Source of the DNA: Phyllostachys edulis
Taxonomy: Eukaryota; Streptophyta; Magnoliopsida; Poales; Poaceae
NCBI GenBank assembly: GCA_036346405.1
Contig: CM070562.1
Span: 68,467,482 to 68,531,481, forward strand
Direction: 5' to 3'
Length of the DNA: 64,000 nt
Shown piece after piece: positions 31,058-44,027 of this stretch. Made by a program: the position numbers and the translations under genes. Positions within the stretch are counted from its first letter, which is position 1. Every line of letters starts with the position of its first letter. The notes under the pieces were generated by a model. It made no database searches and was not told the origin of the DNA. It saw nothing but the letters and a program-made list of their open reading frames with translations.

Positions 31058-33746
31058 TCACTGTGCTTTCTTCATGGCATCTTTAGCTTGCCCCTTCTTG
31101 CGGATCTTGATGCACATGCCCAGACGTGCATTGTCTACAATGGACTCGGGAAGAATGGAGATCAAGAACCACATGACAGAGTGTGGCCAGTAAGGTGTGC
31201 ACCTCGGCTCGTAGCCAATGTGGCGAACAGCAGCACGGGCATAGGTGTCGGCCGATGGGACCAGGAAGGAAGATTTCTTGATAGATGCCATCTTTGTTGC
31301 CACGTACAACGGCACCTGAATATATTGCAAAAGTCAAGTTAGAGCACAGCAGTTCATACAGAAGGCAAAACAATGTCCCTAACAGCAACAGGCATGAGAA
31401 ATTATTCAGATGATTCGTTTTCGTTTCTCATTAAAATATGCTATCTACCTACATGTCTCTTTGATCAACGATGGAGCAGTTTAGAGGACTGAATTCTCGA
31501 ATGATCAACAAGCAGAAGCAAAAGGTAGGTACAGATCGATAAAACAGAGAAACAAGATTAAGTAATTCAGTTAAAGATGAGAAAATGGTGATTTTATTGA
31601 CAATGCCTTAGTTGGAATACAGTCACATCTATATGTAACGCTTGATATATCCTTAGCGGTCTGCAAATTCTAAAACTTAATTTGTGAACACCATCACATC
31701 GGATTGTTTCTATCATAATATGTAGGACTAATATATAGTATATACAGGAAGTTGACCAGAACAACTGATGCATTCTGTTGTTTCATTTGAAATTTCAGTT
31801 GTTCACAGATATAGATATGTAAACAACAAGCAAAGAGGCAATTAGCTAGTTCATGGCAATAAAAATTGAAAGTCTATAGCATGAGTAAATAGACAACTTA
31901 GCTAAAAAACTTAAAAACCAATATTTCATTTGAACATCAGAAAAAAATCTGCCAGTGAGTTCAAGAAAACTGCATAAAAGAGAGATAATTAGAGAAAGGG
32001 AGATTAGTTGTTACCTGGCATTGCACATCAATTCCCTTGCTCTTGTACTCAACATAAAGGCATCTTGAGAATTGGTCAATGTACCTGATAAGCAAAAAAA
32101 AAAAACAAATTAGTCTCAGGAACCGATTTTTATGAACATCAGTGTAGATCGAAATGAAAAAAAGACCAATGTTATCAGAAACATCGCAGGCCAATCCCTC
32201 TGAAATTGTAGAAATATCCATAATAATACAGGACAAGCAGATCCATTCACACGGAAAGGGTACAGGGCCACTTTTAGCTTGCATTAAGCTGTATGTTGTT
32301 GGCATGATTATATTCGTCTTTCCCAGCTAAGTATCAACTCTATAGCACCAAGAAATAAACTCACAAAAAGAAAGGAGAAAAGGGTCAAAATGTTCATATG
32401 CAAGAGTGATGTGCTAATATGTTACATGACTGTACTGTGATAATTCTTGATCTTGATTCAAGATTAACCATATCCCAGGAGAACAGATTCCAAGTATGCC
32501 ATAGCATGTAGTAATTGCAATAAACCCATGGAAACAAACCCAAAGCCCCAAACAGTACATGAATTTCCCATGTGAAAAAAAATAAGCTGTGCCTAGGTAG
32601 ACATTACAAAAAAAGTGCAATTCTTTGCTGCCCATCTAGTCACAATTTGCGAATAACACATCCTTCTAATGCACTAACAGACTGACTTCACACCAGATCT
32701 CAACACACTGAGACATATATCAAGCTAATAATCCTAACTTTGATACTATTCCAGTCTCCAACTATTTCTATACTGCACATCTAACTCCTACTTCTAGACT
32801 GGCATCAGCATCTGATGAGTATGACACGAGAACAAGCAACTGACACCGAAAGCACTTCCTTTGATTCCCTATCCCAGTCCTCCTAGAATAGTTCCGGGTC
32901 CTAACAAACACCTTGAAGTGCTAAATCAAGTGCAAGTCGGTAAGAAAGGCGTGCGTTTTGTTCTCAAGGTTACTACCACTATCTATCACCATCTATAAGA
33001 CTATAAGCAAGAACATTTGACACTGACATGTCTTAGTAAACACCTAAGAACACAAATCAAAGTAGTAAATTCGACGATAAGAAGGCGAGAACTCACGCTT
33101 TGGTGGCGGCGTAGACGGAGTAGAGCGGATCGGACGGCACGACGGAGGCGGCGCCGGAGCCGATGTTGACGATGGCGCCGCGCTTCCTCTCCACCATGCC
33201 TGGGAGCACGGCCTGCGTGACCCGCGTGACGCCCTCGACGTTGACCCGGATCAGGCTCCGCATGAGCTCCTCCTCCACCTCGTGGAAGTAGCGGGCGTAC
33301 GGGTAGGAGACCCCGGCGTTGTTGACGAGCACGCCCACGTCGAGGCCCCGGATGGCCTCCTTGAGCCCATCCACCCCGGCGGCGAGCCCCTCGCCGGCGA
33401 AGTCGAGCACGAAGGTGCGGACCTCGGCCCTGGGGTGCTTCGCCCTGATCTCGGACGACACCGAGGCGAGCTTGTCCGGGTTGCGGCCGACGAGCACGAG
33501 CCCGAGCCCGGAGGCCGCGAGGCGGAAGGCGATGGCGCGGCCGATGCCGTCGGTGGCGCCAGTGACAACGGCCCATGGCCCGTAGCGGCGGCGCAGGGGC
33601 TTGCCGGGGCGGAGGAACGCGGCGTAGACCCAGAGCGCGAGGCGCACGGCGGCGCGGGCCGCTACAAGGAGGCCGACGGCGGCCAGGGCCAGCGCCCACG
33701 CCGGCTGCGCGCGGAGGAACTCGACGTGGGCGCACGTGCCGGCCAT
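31058..33746 (-). CDS. KCR1: Very-long-chain 3-oxoacyl-CoA reductase (KCR1-type), copy B
   Basis: Exons 33746-33097, 32084-32015 and 31315-31058 have exactly the same lengths as copy A (650, 70, 258 nt) and encode 325 aa without stops. Same role: NADPH-dependent reduction of 3-ketoacyl-CoA in ER fatty-acid elongation. Motifs: hydrophobic N-terminal segment, TGATDGIG (62-69), NNAG (142-145), NIGSGAAS (194-201), Y212/K216, terminal KKAQ. Intron 2 (32014-31316) is short because the hAT element of copy A is absent, and exon 2 ends CAG|GTAACA, a better donor than in copy A. A MULE begins 182 bp upstream of the ATG, so the promoter beyond the core was replaced. Copy B is probably the better preserved paralog, but both could be expressed. 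Confidence 0.94.
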
Positions 33747-33827
33747 AGTGGCTGCTCTCGCGGGGATTTGGGCGGAAGCTGGGAGAGTTGAGATGCTGAC
33801 GCGTCGAGTGCTCGATACGGGGCGGAG

Positions 33828-33834
33828 AGTTATA
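33828..33834 (-). promoter_or_regulatory. TATA-like element of KCR-B
   Basis: TATAACT on the minus strand, at the same relative position as in copy A, though the bases just upstream differ by small deletions. It lies about 95 bp from the MULE border. Confidence 0.4.
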
Positions 33835-34448
33835 GCGGAGGGCGAGTCGCCTGGACCCACAAGGGTTGGTGGAACCGGTGTACCAGCTCAAACGCTCAGC
33901 CAGAAAGCGGTTGCGCATCGGCATCACGATTTTTTTTAAAAAATAAATACAAAAATAAATAGTCGAAATAAACAATTATAAAACTAAGGGCCGAGCCATT
34001 GACAACAGAGGGCTCCACAGACTTCAGAGCTCTCTCGTCATGAAGTTGAATCAAGAATACGTCCATATCACCAATTCAGATGGCGATATGAGCCTTTTTT
34101 ATTTTAAAATTTCAAAACCCGTCATTTCAAATGACGATAAGGGTCCCGCAAGTTCCTGTCGTTTTTCCAAATTGCGACACAATCTTTCCAATAAAAGACT
34201 ATTGAAACCATAAAATTCGGGAAAACTCACTTTTACTCCGAAAAAAGAAAGAAGGGAGGAAAGGGATAGAAGCAGAGTGGAGGAGAGAAGCTAGCGAAAC
34301 GCTATCCGTCCGGTCGCCCACCTTTCAAGTAATTTTTTTTAACCGAATGGATTATATAGTTTTGGATGTACGGTTCCGAGCAACACAGCGCATATATTGG
34401 GAGTTAGTGCAGCTCAAGGGAACAAGGTCATAGTAGTCATATGTACGC

Positions 34449-35700
34449 ATGACGAGGGAGGAATGGTGGAATTTAGTCCTTCTGGTCCAGGCTTATGCCA
34501 AACACACTCCTGCATCGGCGGCTAAACAAGAAGGGGGTGGTGGTGCCGAAAAAGTCGAGGACTCTAGCCACAGCGCGACGCACATAATGGCCGAAGCTCC
34601 CAGAGTTGCTGATGCTATCGATGAAGACCCTGCGGAAGTAGCTCTTTCAGTCAGACAAACTAGTGGGCTTGCTAACGAGGTTGAGGAGCTAGAAGCCATA
34701 GTGCAAATGATGGATCTCGAAGATCGGGACTACATGGTATTGTTAGAAGATGAAGGATCAGATGGCAAGAATGATGTGGACCAGCAGACGGTTCCATCCG
34801 AGTGTAGCACATACCAGTTTGACAACCTCGTTGTTAACAAATGCTCCCATGTGTTGTGGGAGTACGACCAGAGCGAGGTCAGACAAGGAGCTATGTACAA
34901 ATGTAAGGAGGCCGTGCAAGAGGCGATCACATTCTAGGTCTTATCGGTGCGTCGTACATTCATAGTCGTCGTCGTGGATAATCTAAATTCTGAGCCACGA
35001 TCCATCATTCGGGCGATTGAGGCAAGATTCTAGTACACGGTCAGCTATGCCAAAGCGTGGAGGGCAAAACAAAACGCGTTGGAATCAAGGTTCGGTACAT
35101 TCGAGGACTCCTACCACAACCTCCTCAGGATACTCCGAGTCACACAAGACAGGAATCCCGGCACTCATGTCGACATTCAAGATTGCACGCATCCGAACTG
35201 GGCCAATCAGAGGGTATTGAAGTGAGCATTCTTCGCCTTTGGTCCATGCATCGATGCATTCCGGCGCTGCTGCCCAATCTTGTGCGTAGATGACACATTC
35301 CTGGCTGAAAAGTACAAAGGCCAAATACTAACTGCAATAGCGATGGACGAGAACAATCAAATTCTTCCCGTGGCATCCGCTTTCGTTGAAAGCAAGAACA
35401 CGGATAGCTGGTTGTGGTTCCTAAGGAATTTGAGGATTTATGTTGTACAGGGCTGTCCAAACGTATGTATCATACATGATCGGCATGCGGGTCTGCTTAG
35501 TGCAATAACTCAGCTGCAACAAGAAGAGAACGAACAACTTCCGTGGGCGGATCTGCAGAATAGGTGGTGCATGAGGCTGCAAACTTCTACAAGCAGTTCC
35601 GCAACAAGAACTTGATGAACCTGTTCAACCGGCTATACAACCAGAACTAGCAGCAAAAGTTTGAAGCACTCTAAAAGATTTTGGATGAGCGGACCAAGGT
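34449..35700 (+). pseudogene. MULE transposase, N-terminal and catalytic part
   Basis: A 162-codon ORF (34449-34937) with an acidic stretch gives way to frame-shifted continuation: ILRVTQDRNPGTHVDIQ (35119-35170), then CVDDTFLAEKYKGQILTAIA (35283-35342) and CIIHDRHAGLLSAI (35470-35512). These carry the first Asp and the second Asp region of the MULE DDE domain. Several stops and shifts mean no active enzyme. The coding sequence is cut at about 35710 and resumes at 40971. Confidence 0.8.
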
Positions 35701-38099
35701 GCACAGAAGGGTGAGCACCCGGATTTATTAAGCTCATAATACTTAGTCATCCAATTGACCCTAGTATTATCAACCAAATAAACCAGTCTCGAGAGATGTA
35801 TACTCCTTAATGCAAGATACATACCTCACAACAAAAGAATGTATCAATTCCATACAACACATAGAACATAAGCAACAAACCGAAGTTAATATTAATAAGG
35901 ATAGGTTATTACAAAAGAGGGCCTTCCGCCAAATAACAACAAACACTAGGATAACAATGAAGCAAAAGTGCCATAAAGATGGCTATAACACAAAGCCAAT
36001 CGGTGTGCCTTAACCCTAAGCATCCGACCGACCGCCAAGCTAGTCGTCGAAGAAGGCGCAACACGTAGCACAAAAGAGAGGCTCTAGGAGCTCCTTCTTC
36101 CTCTCGCAACAAAAGCCACAAAAAATACCACAACCACGCGCGATGAGTACATAAAGTACTCCGCAAGACTTACGTGTGAGATAACAGAACTATAAATAGC
36201 TACATGCAAGCTTTATTTAAGTGGATGAGGCTTTGGACTCATTTTAGCATAAAGCAAGTTTCATTTGCAATAACATAATAGATTGAAGGCAATTTGGCAA
36301 AGCATTTTAATTGTTGAAATAACCACGAGATAAATAACATAGTAACAACAACAAGAACAACCTGGAAGTGACTAACCCAAGTCACCACAACCATAGCATG
36401 AACATCCATTCATACCAACCCATCAAGTTTTAATTAAATGGTTGAGACTAGTCTTGAACGACCTTACCAAGCATGTCCATAACCTAGGACGAGGCTATTC
36501 GAATAGTTTTAACCCTGCAGGGGTGTACCAATGTACCCACACGCCGCACCGCCTTTCCTTTAAGCACACTACCTTTGGTATGCTTAAGCACGGCTAAGTC
36601 CTACGAGACATTTCCAATGGACGATGCTAATTACGAGCCGCATCCCACGGGGACAAGGACACATTAGACAACCTAACCGGCCCGCTAATGCTCCTCCCAC
36701 ACCACACACACACATTTTCTTGTAAAACATACCAACCGACCGACTCATAATTAACACCTCCCAAAGTACTTAGTCAAGAGAGGTCCCATATCCCCTCGTG
36801 TGGTTAGCACATAAAAGCGCTTGGCTTAGTGACCCAAGTACTTGGTCCTTAGGGACCCAGCATACCACCACATTCCAAAAACCGCACCATCCATCCAATA
36901 TGCCCAAGTCTAAATCAATCTTTTATTTTCAGTTTTTTATTTTACAATTAATCAAAGCACAAGTGCTGGACATATAGGAGTAATAATCAGTTTGAGTGAT
37001 CAAGACCATCGACTAAGTCGATGATCGCCCATTTCTACCGATAACTAAGCATGTCTAAGCAATTTAATCGAAACTACTAAGTGATAAGAGCTCATCCAAC
37101 GAGCTCAAACCACAGCAAATAACCTAGGCTCATGGGTAGTAGAGGATAAACAACTCCTACAGATTATGCAACTATAGGATTACTAGCGACATTTAACACA
37201 AAGTAGCATGCATACATACAAGTAAAACAATATATTAAGCTTTAAAGTAATGGGACAATGATGGAAATGATCAAACTGCTTGCCTTGATGTTGCTGGCCA
37301 AGTTGTGGCAGAGGGTCACTCTCGGGATCGCCACAAATGTCGAAACCTAACGGGAAAGCGAGAAAGAACCGATAAGAACGACGAAAAACCAAAAGACGCA
37401 ACAGAGAAACTTCTCCGAATGCTATGAAAATTTTACAGCAGCAAGACAATGATTTATCATGAATTTAGCAACAAGAACCAATTGATTTGGATTCTTAATG
37501 CAAAAGATATGATGAAATCAATTCTGCTTTCAAACCTATAAATACCAAACTCGCACTATTCACTAATTTAATTATGAGGCAACATTTTCTAGAACAGAAG
37601 TGAAGCTGAAATTTTTACTGTAAAACCAGCACCTCATGAGATGAATAACACAATTGAGTTCACCTCATTTGGAGCTATTATGCACTTTCTACAATTTTTA
37701 AAAAACAAGAACTTGAACAAAATTATAATGCACAAGTCCTCATTTTCCTAACAGCAACTTGCTCAAAACTAATTTTCACAGTGAGTTCACTAATGGAGGA
37801 AACCAACAAAGTTGGTCTCACTCAAAAATAATCTACAGAGCATTAGTTATGTATTTTACAAGTTAACCATTAATTTGATGTATATTTAAAGTGAGTTTTA
37901 AAATCTAATGGCAAAATCGTAGTCTCGAGCTGAACTCAACTTACAATCATTTTTGGATTAAAGTCAAGTTCAAGACAGAGCTAACACAATTTGAATAACC
38001 TCATTTGGATTTAAAACGACAAAGATATGAAATTCTAAAGTTATTACCTTTTTTAGTTTATACTTAAGAGTTCACTGGAATTTCTAAAACCCTAAAGAC

Positions 38100-38470
38100 A
38101 TGGGAGGTCATAAGCGGCTCAGATCACACGGGGGAGGTCCTCAACGGTTGAGATCTTCCAAAGGAAGATCTAAACTATCAAGATCTCCCCGAGGAAGATC
38201 TACATCGTCAGGACCTCACAGGGGAGGTCCTGGACGGTCCAGATGTTCCAAGGAGGTCCTCGATGGTTCAGATCGTCCGAGGGAGGATCTTGACGGTCAA
38301 GATCTACCCGGGAGGTCATGAACGGCCGAGATGACCTAGGGAGGTCCTAAGGAGGTCTAACGCCGCAGCACCTCCGGGGAGGTCTCGGACGGCCACGATA
38401 AGCGCAGAAGGGAGGTCTGGACGCCCAGATCTCCTGAGGAGGTCATGGACGCCCCAGAGCTCGCGACGCA
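38100..38470. repeat. ~29-bp degenerate tandem array in giant LTR
   Basis: About a dozen units of the form GGAGGTCCTGGACGGTCCAG followed by ATC and a C/G-rich spacer. The same array is at 58251-58600. Confidence 0.7.
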
Positions 38471-39691
38471 CGACGCGTTTCTGACAAGAGGTTAAATGCG
38501 CTTGGACAACGAGGAGGTCCGCGGAGGTCTTAAATACGCGCAAGGTGAGGATTAAATGCGAGTTAAGACACCCCAATGATTTCAATGATTTGAGCAAATG
38601 ATGAGTGCATTAAACGCGACAAATCTCGCCCTAAAAATGACAACGGTCTGTGCTGCCGTTTCGTCCGACAAAGACCCGGTGTGAAAAGATGGTCATCACC
38701 GGCGATATGCACTCGCCGGCGACATCCAATGGTACCGCGGTTCGCAATAACCATGCGCACCCAATGGACCTCCTCTCAACGGCGGCGACGGTTTTGAACG
38801 CCATGAGCCGGAGAGGACAACGAAGGCACCACACGCAAAATCCAAAATGCAAAAGGAAGCTCCGCGACATCCAATCAGCGTGTGCCCAATTTAAAAGCTC
38901 CGCGACTCATTCATGCGGGTGCCCAGCTAAAGGACTATCGGAGTACCGGAGGTCCTAAGGTGCCGAGGAGGTCGAGAAGGGAAGACCGGTGCGGGGAGGA
39001 AGGGTGCTCCACGGCCAAAGCTTCACTCCGAGCTCCACTTTGTCCCCTTTGCAAATGCCCAACAAATTGAGTTAGGACTTGGTCCCAGAGGGCAGGCACA
39101 AATGGAAACAAGGAGAAAAGGAGGAAAAACTCCAGGGACCCTTGTCCACCGAGGAGCTTCAAGCTTCTCAACAATGGCGGCCAAGATAGCTTTGGTGGTT
39201 TAGAGCTCGCAAGCACGGGGGTGCAAGCAAGGGGATAATGGTGTGCAAAGGAAGCCACTAAACAATGGGGAGGTTTTATAGCTAGGGCAAAAGAGGTCAT
39301 AGACCGGGTTAAGCTCATGGTGAGCTTAGCCCATGGCTCGATTCAAAGGGTTGGACAAGACACGAGGTCGACATGGTGACAGATCTGTGTGGGGCAGGAG
39401 AGGCGGAAGGTCGACTGCATTTAATGCGGTCAAGAAAGAGTTGTTATAAGTACACAAAGGACAGTGGGCATTAACTCCTCGTAAACACGCATGCGTGACC
39501 AAGGAAGGAGAAGAACAGGAGGTCATTTTGACCGTTGATAAGCCCACGGAGAGGTCCTGGCCCTCCGATGCGATTTTTGAACCGTTACGCCCAAATGACT
39601 GGGAGGAGGTCCCACCACACGATCAAGGATGGGGAGGTCGTGGCCCTCCGATTTCCTTAATGTGTAAGCGCACGTGGGAAAATGGGATTAG

Positions 39692-40400
39692 GAGGTCCAA
39701 GGCGTTGGATCTCAATCCAACGGTGCGGACCTCCTGTGAAGTCTTAACCGCACATGAACTTAAGACATGAGGGGGAGGTCATGGCCTTAGGATTTAAATC
39801 CAAGGGCGCACAACAAAAGGGAGGTCTGAGGCTTTGCGCGACACACAAGGGAGGTCAAGACCTTTGGATTTTGATCCAACGGTGTTGATCAAGACAGGGG
39901 AGGTCCTGAGCCTCGCACGTGGCGCAAAGGAGGTCTTGAGCTTGCGCGACACACAAGGAGGTCATGGCCATTAGATTTAGATCTAAGGGCAACGACCTCC
40001 GCGCGCTGGGAGATCCGGCGCATAAGACAAGGAGGAGGTCGTGACTGGATTTTAATCCGGTGCACAACATGAGATAGGGGAGATCTTGTGCGCCGGATAT
40101 TTTGAGGAGGTCGGGGTGCTGGATCGATCCAACGGCCACGACCTCGACGGGTGGGAGGTTTGCTTAGTTTAACAGTGAGGGAGGTCATGGCCATGGATCT
40201 TGGATCCAAGGGCTACGACCTCAACAAGGTGGGATGTCAAGTGGTTTAACGGCAGTGGAGGTTTTTGAGATTTAACACATGGGAGGTCATGACCGTGGAT
40301 CTTTGATCCAACGGTTATGACTCGCGAGGCGAGGAGGTCTTTGCGGTGTTGATCATGAGGAGGTCGTGGCGGTTGGATGTAAATCCAACTACCGCGACCG
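39692..40400. repeat. Array of 42-nt hairpin modules in giant LTR
   Basis: Repeated inverted pairs bounded by GAGGTC and GACCTC with GTTGGAT / ATCCAAC at the loop. The clearest is 39692-39733 (exactly 42 nt). Others start near 39775, 39853, 39957, 40183, 40285 and 40357. Confidence 0.75.
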
Positions 40401-40970
40401 ATCAAGGTGGAGAGGAGGTCTCATTGGGTGCAGATGACGGTCGCTTGGCCGGACCACTTTTGCATAGCGAAGCTAGCCCAGAACAAGTGTAGGCTTTAAA
40501 TTTAGTTTTTAACAAATTGAAACTTAGCGAATTATTTGTGATAGCAAATGAACTCCAAATTTGATGAAATTTTAACTGGAGCTTGCTGACACGAGATTAA
40601 CCTTGCATAAAATTTCCAGAGGTTATTATGCAATGCATTTTTCTCAGAAAATTCATGAAGGTTGTTCAAGGATTTGTTTTACCTCCAAAATTTATCAAAC
40701 AAGTTTTACATCTTGGGATATTTTTCAGAGGGGTCCCACATCAGTTTTGGGACCAAGGAGAATATTTTCCAAATGTTTGGCGCCAGATTTAAGATAATTG
40801 GAAAAGGAGTTTGACTTTTGGTCAACAAGAGCTTTGTGTTTTTGGATTACACAACTCTTGGACAAGAATTACATGAATGATTAGGGGTTTTCAAGGTGTG
40901 AGAAAAAGTTTTAATTTCGACACCTTAATTATATTTGAACAAACCCTGTTTACACAGTTGGGATGTTACA

Positions 40971-42010
40971 GAAGTAGCGAAAACGGCCGCCCTAAGCGCT
41001 GATCAGGCCCCCGAAGCATTGCCATAGCTACCCATAGATGATCCTAGTGTGACAAGAAAAACGGGGGCACAGGTGAAATGCTTGTCGGACTGGATTGAGC
41101 ACGAGTCCGAGGAGAAGTAGTCACTACTACATAACAGGGGTGGTGCTCGATATGGTGTCATGACAACCAATCTAGCCGAGGTGTACAACTGGGTCATGCG
41201 CGGCGCAATGTGCCTTCTTTTTGTTGGTATTGAGAGGCAATTCTCCGTGGTACCACAAATTACTTTGTTGACAGAAGCAGCAACGCGTCGCTCGCCATGG
41301 CAAATGACAGGGTACTCTACTCTGCCATGATCACCAAATACATAGAGGAGAAGAGCAAGAAGGGTGAGATGCACCAGGCATTCAAGATGGGCACAAGGGA
41401 GCTTCACCTCGAGATAATGTGCAGGGATAAAAGACGACGTAGGACGAACTACGAGAGGATCACCCACGAGTGCATGCTACGCTGCGCTAGTTGCGTATGT
41501 ACTTGCAACAAGCCTCTTCTTCTGCATAGACCTACTCCCATGTCATGGTTGCATGTTCGATAGTGGCGTATCATCTCGACCAGTACCTCTTTGACTATTT
41601 CAACAAGGAGTAGATGATGAAGTGCAAAGATGTATGATTATGCCGTGGTTGGCCATTTCACTAGCCATCCGACTTGGGAGCAATTTATCTAGGCTGCGAA
41701 CATTGATAGAATGAAGGGAAAGGTTGGCCGACGACAAGTACGGCGCATTAGGTACGACATGGGCGAAACAAAAGTCGGGCGTCGTACGAAGAAGTGCTCA
41801 ATTTGCAGGGAGTCTGGCACACCTTCAAGAAATACCCTACGAGAAATCCTCGGGACGAATGAGACATCAGCAGTCCGGACGTCGCTGCGGTGGCCTCATC
41901 CGACCGCCCGACTCGAGACGGACCACATGGGGGATGTTGAGGTCGCGACTACGGGAAAGGTTCGTCCAGTTGAAATATGTGGTACCCAATGCTTTGTAAT
42001 ACCACTTTGA
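40971..42010 (+). pseudogene. MULE transposase, C-terminal part
   Basis: It resumes the transposase after the solo LTR. Readable pieces: TTNLAEVYNWVMRGA (41159-41203), ANDRVLYSAMITKYIEEKSK (41300-41359), a SWIM-type finger CTCNKPLLLH (41505-41534) followed by SHVMVACSIVAYH, with Tyr where the next Cys is expected, and a CCHC knuckle beginning KKCSICRESG (41790), where a 1-base loss shifts GHTFKKYP out of frame. Order and motifs fit MuDR-like transposases; multiple stops show decay. Confidence 0.75.
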
Positions 42011-42752
42011 TTTGTAAAAAAATTAGGTGTTGTGACGTTGTACTGAATGTTATATAATATCAATGTGGTTTGTCCACAAAAGTATGTCACAACGTTGCGC
42101 TGAATGTTATGTTATTGTGATTTATTAACAAAAGATGTTATGACGTTGTATTGAATGTTATGTAATGTCATTGTGATTTGTCGACAAAAAATATGCTCAG
42201 AAATAGCTAGTAGAAATTTTGATTTATCAACAAAAGATGTTATGACGTTGTACTGAATGTTATATAATATCAGTGTGATTTGTTAATAAAATATCTGCTC
42301 GGAAATACTCAGTACTCCTTGCTATAAAACAGGCTCGTATTTTATCTTTCTTACCATTTCGTAACTATGAGAATGAGAAGAATTTCAAGCCCAATCAATT
42401 TCAATAATTACTGGTACTAGACCCAGAAAGAATAGACATTTCTTAATTAACGCAAAAGTTCAATTCCAATCAAGGAGTGGAGAGGGATTAAAAAATGATG
42501 GTTTTTCAAAAAAAAAATTAAAAAGGATCTATGTCGCCATTTGAATTGATGACAGGTACCTAACGTCAATTTAACTCGTGATAGAGAGCTCTGTGTACTG
42601 TAGAGCCCCTTGCCGCCAATTGGAATGACAACAGGAGTTTGGCGTTATTCCAGTTGGCAACAAACATCTAGTTTTGTAGTTATTTATTTCGACTATTTAT
42701 TTTTATAATTATATTTTAAATTAATATTATTTAAAAAAATTCTCGGCATCAC

Positions 42753-43330
42753 CTTGGACTCTTGGTCCGTTGGAGTTAGAGGTGAAACGGATCCGGTAGT
42801 ATACCAGTACGAATAGAATATTGGTCAAGTTATTCGAATTCATTTTTTAAGTTCAGTTTGGATACGAATTATTAACCTGTAAAACTCCCGTTAATAACTT
42901 ATTATGTTAACCTAAAAACATGAATCCACACTAAATTTTAAAAAAGTGGCAAACTAATTAGATATACTACAAAAGACTACTATTTCGTATGGGAAAATCT
43001 AAACAATTTTACAACGTAGTACCGGCTCAAGTTCTTCAACCACAAAACAGCCGCACATCTCCTTGGAGTGTTTCCACTTTTCACTCCAGAAAATTGCTTA
43101 GTTTAGGTTCAAACTTTGAAACAGTCAAATGGCAATTACCTAGTAGTCTGATTTGCCTTGTTGGTTTTAATCCACTGATGTTTTTAGATGTGCACAGTTT
43201 TTCTTTCTCAAAAGTGTGGAAGCACCGCTTTCGTGTTTGTATCCTTTGACTGAAAATTTGTTTTCTTCTTGACTGTGCCTCTTGGCATGTTAGAATAAAC
43301 AATTGTATGAGGTTAGCCACACCAATACGC
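42753..43330. other. ~580-bp insertion specific to the KCR-B flank
   Basis: Copy A runs straight through from CGGTTGCGCAT to TGCCTCATCC, while copy B has this extra DNA between the equivalent points (GCGCAT and ACGCAT). The MULE inserted near its left edge. No ORF of known type and no clear terminal repeats. Confidence 0.55.
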
Positions 43331-43569
43331 ATTGCCTCACCCGTTTCTTTGAGTGTTGTTGCACTGGTTTGCACAAAACAAATTAAGCCATGGAACCTGC
43401 TGAGACGAATTTCACAAGAGTCTAAGTCAAAGGACAACTGGACAACTAAAATGACCATCTTTACAAGAGATAGTACGACATGCACGCTCTCACGAGAGAC
43501 TCTAGCAGCTTAGCCATGAGCTTTATATTGGACCACACTCTTTAGACATGATTAACAACACAACAAATA

Positions 43570-43797
43570 CTCCCTCCAGGATTTGGGCATGGTACACAAC
43601 CTTGACCACTAATTACTATTATGAAATATTAGTAAAATCCAATAAAATTATAATATTTTGAAAATATATTTTCAAATGAATCTACGCATATATTTTGATG
43701 TATCTAATCTAAATATTCAAAAATATACCAATAGCTAAAGTTTTTAAAGTTTGAATACACGCATACCAAAACTTGTTTTTGTGAATCGGAGGATCAG
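43570..43797. mobile_element. Stowaway-type MITE (flank copy B)
   Basis: CTCCCTCC ... CGGAGGATCAG, flanked by TA. Homologous to 4023-4225, with about 25 bp extra near its right end. Confidence 0.72.
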
Positions 43798-44027
43798 TAC
43801 CTACATAGTGTACACTAAACCGTTTACCTGTTTCCTACGCTCGCATCATAACGTTACAAGTGATTTTTTGTTACTCTTATCCAGCATCATTCATAGTGCA
43901 AATTATTCACAAAATGCTACCAGCATCCAAATTATTCATCTCACATCTGGAGAGAAAAAAACATAAACTTGTAGCGTACATCGGCGAAGTTTCCACCGAA
44001 CAGGAGTTTGAGCTAGAGTTTATTGAG

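Larger units (their letters stand above)
35714..40970 (-). mobile_element. Giant solo LTR (5.26 kb) nested in the MULE
   Basis: Minus-strand reading starts TGTAACATCCC (40970) and finishes in GGTGCTCA (35714). It aligns along its length with the LTR at 55872-61033. The flanks GAAGG (35708) and GAAGT (40971) are only an approximate target duplication. No internal region or coding sequence was found, which indicates a solo LTR. The right half is packed with GGAGGTC words, a ~29-bp repeat array and 42-nt hairpins. Confidence 0.78.
33928..42743 (+). mobile_element. Mutator-like element (MULE) upstream of KCR-B
   Basis: Perfect 9-bp target duplication CGGCATCAC at 33919-33927 and 42744-42752. The terminal inverted repeats share GATTTTTTTTAAA / AGAATTTTTTTAAA ends and the internal word AAAAATAAATAGTCGAAATA. 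The interior encodes a broken MuDR-type transposase, interrupted by a 5.26-kb solo LTR. Without the LTR it is about 3.56 kb. Confidence 0.9.

Noticed and set aside
33001..33975. 324-codon minus-strand ORF over KCR-B
   Set aside because: It runs in another frame, is Arg/Pro/Ala-rich and has no family resemblance. The SDR frame with TGATDGIG and YxxxK is the real one.
35708..40975. GAAGG/GAAGT as a clean target duplication for the giant solo LTR
   Set aside because: One mismatch and a one-base offset from the TG end; I keep it only as approximate support.
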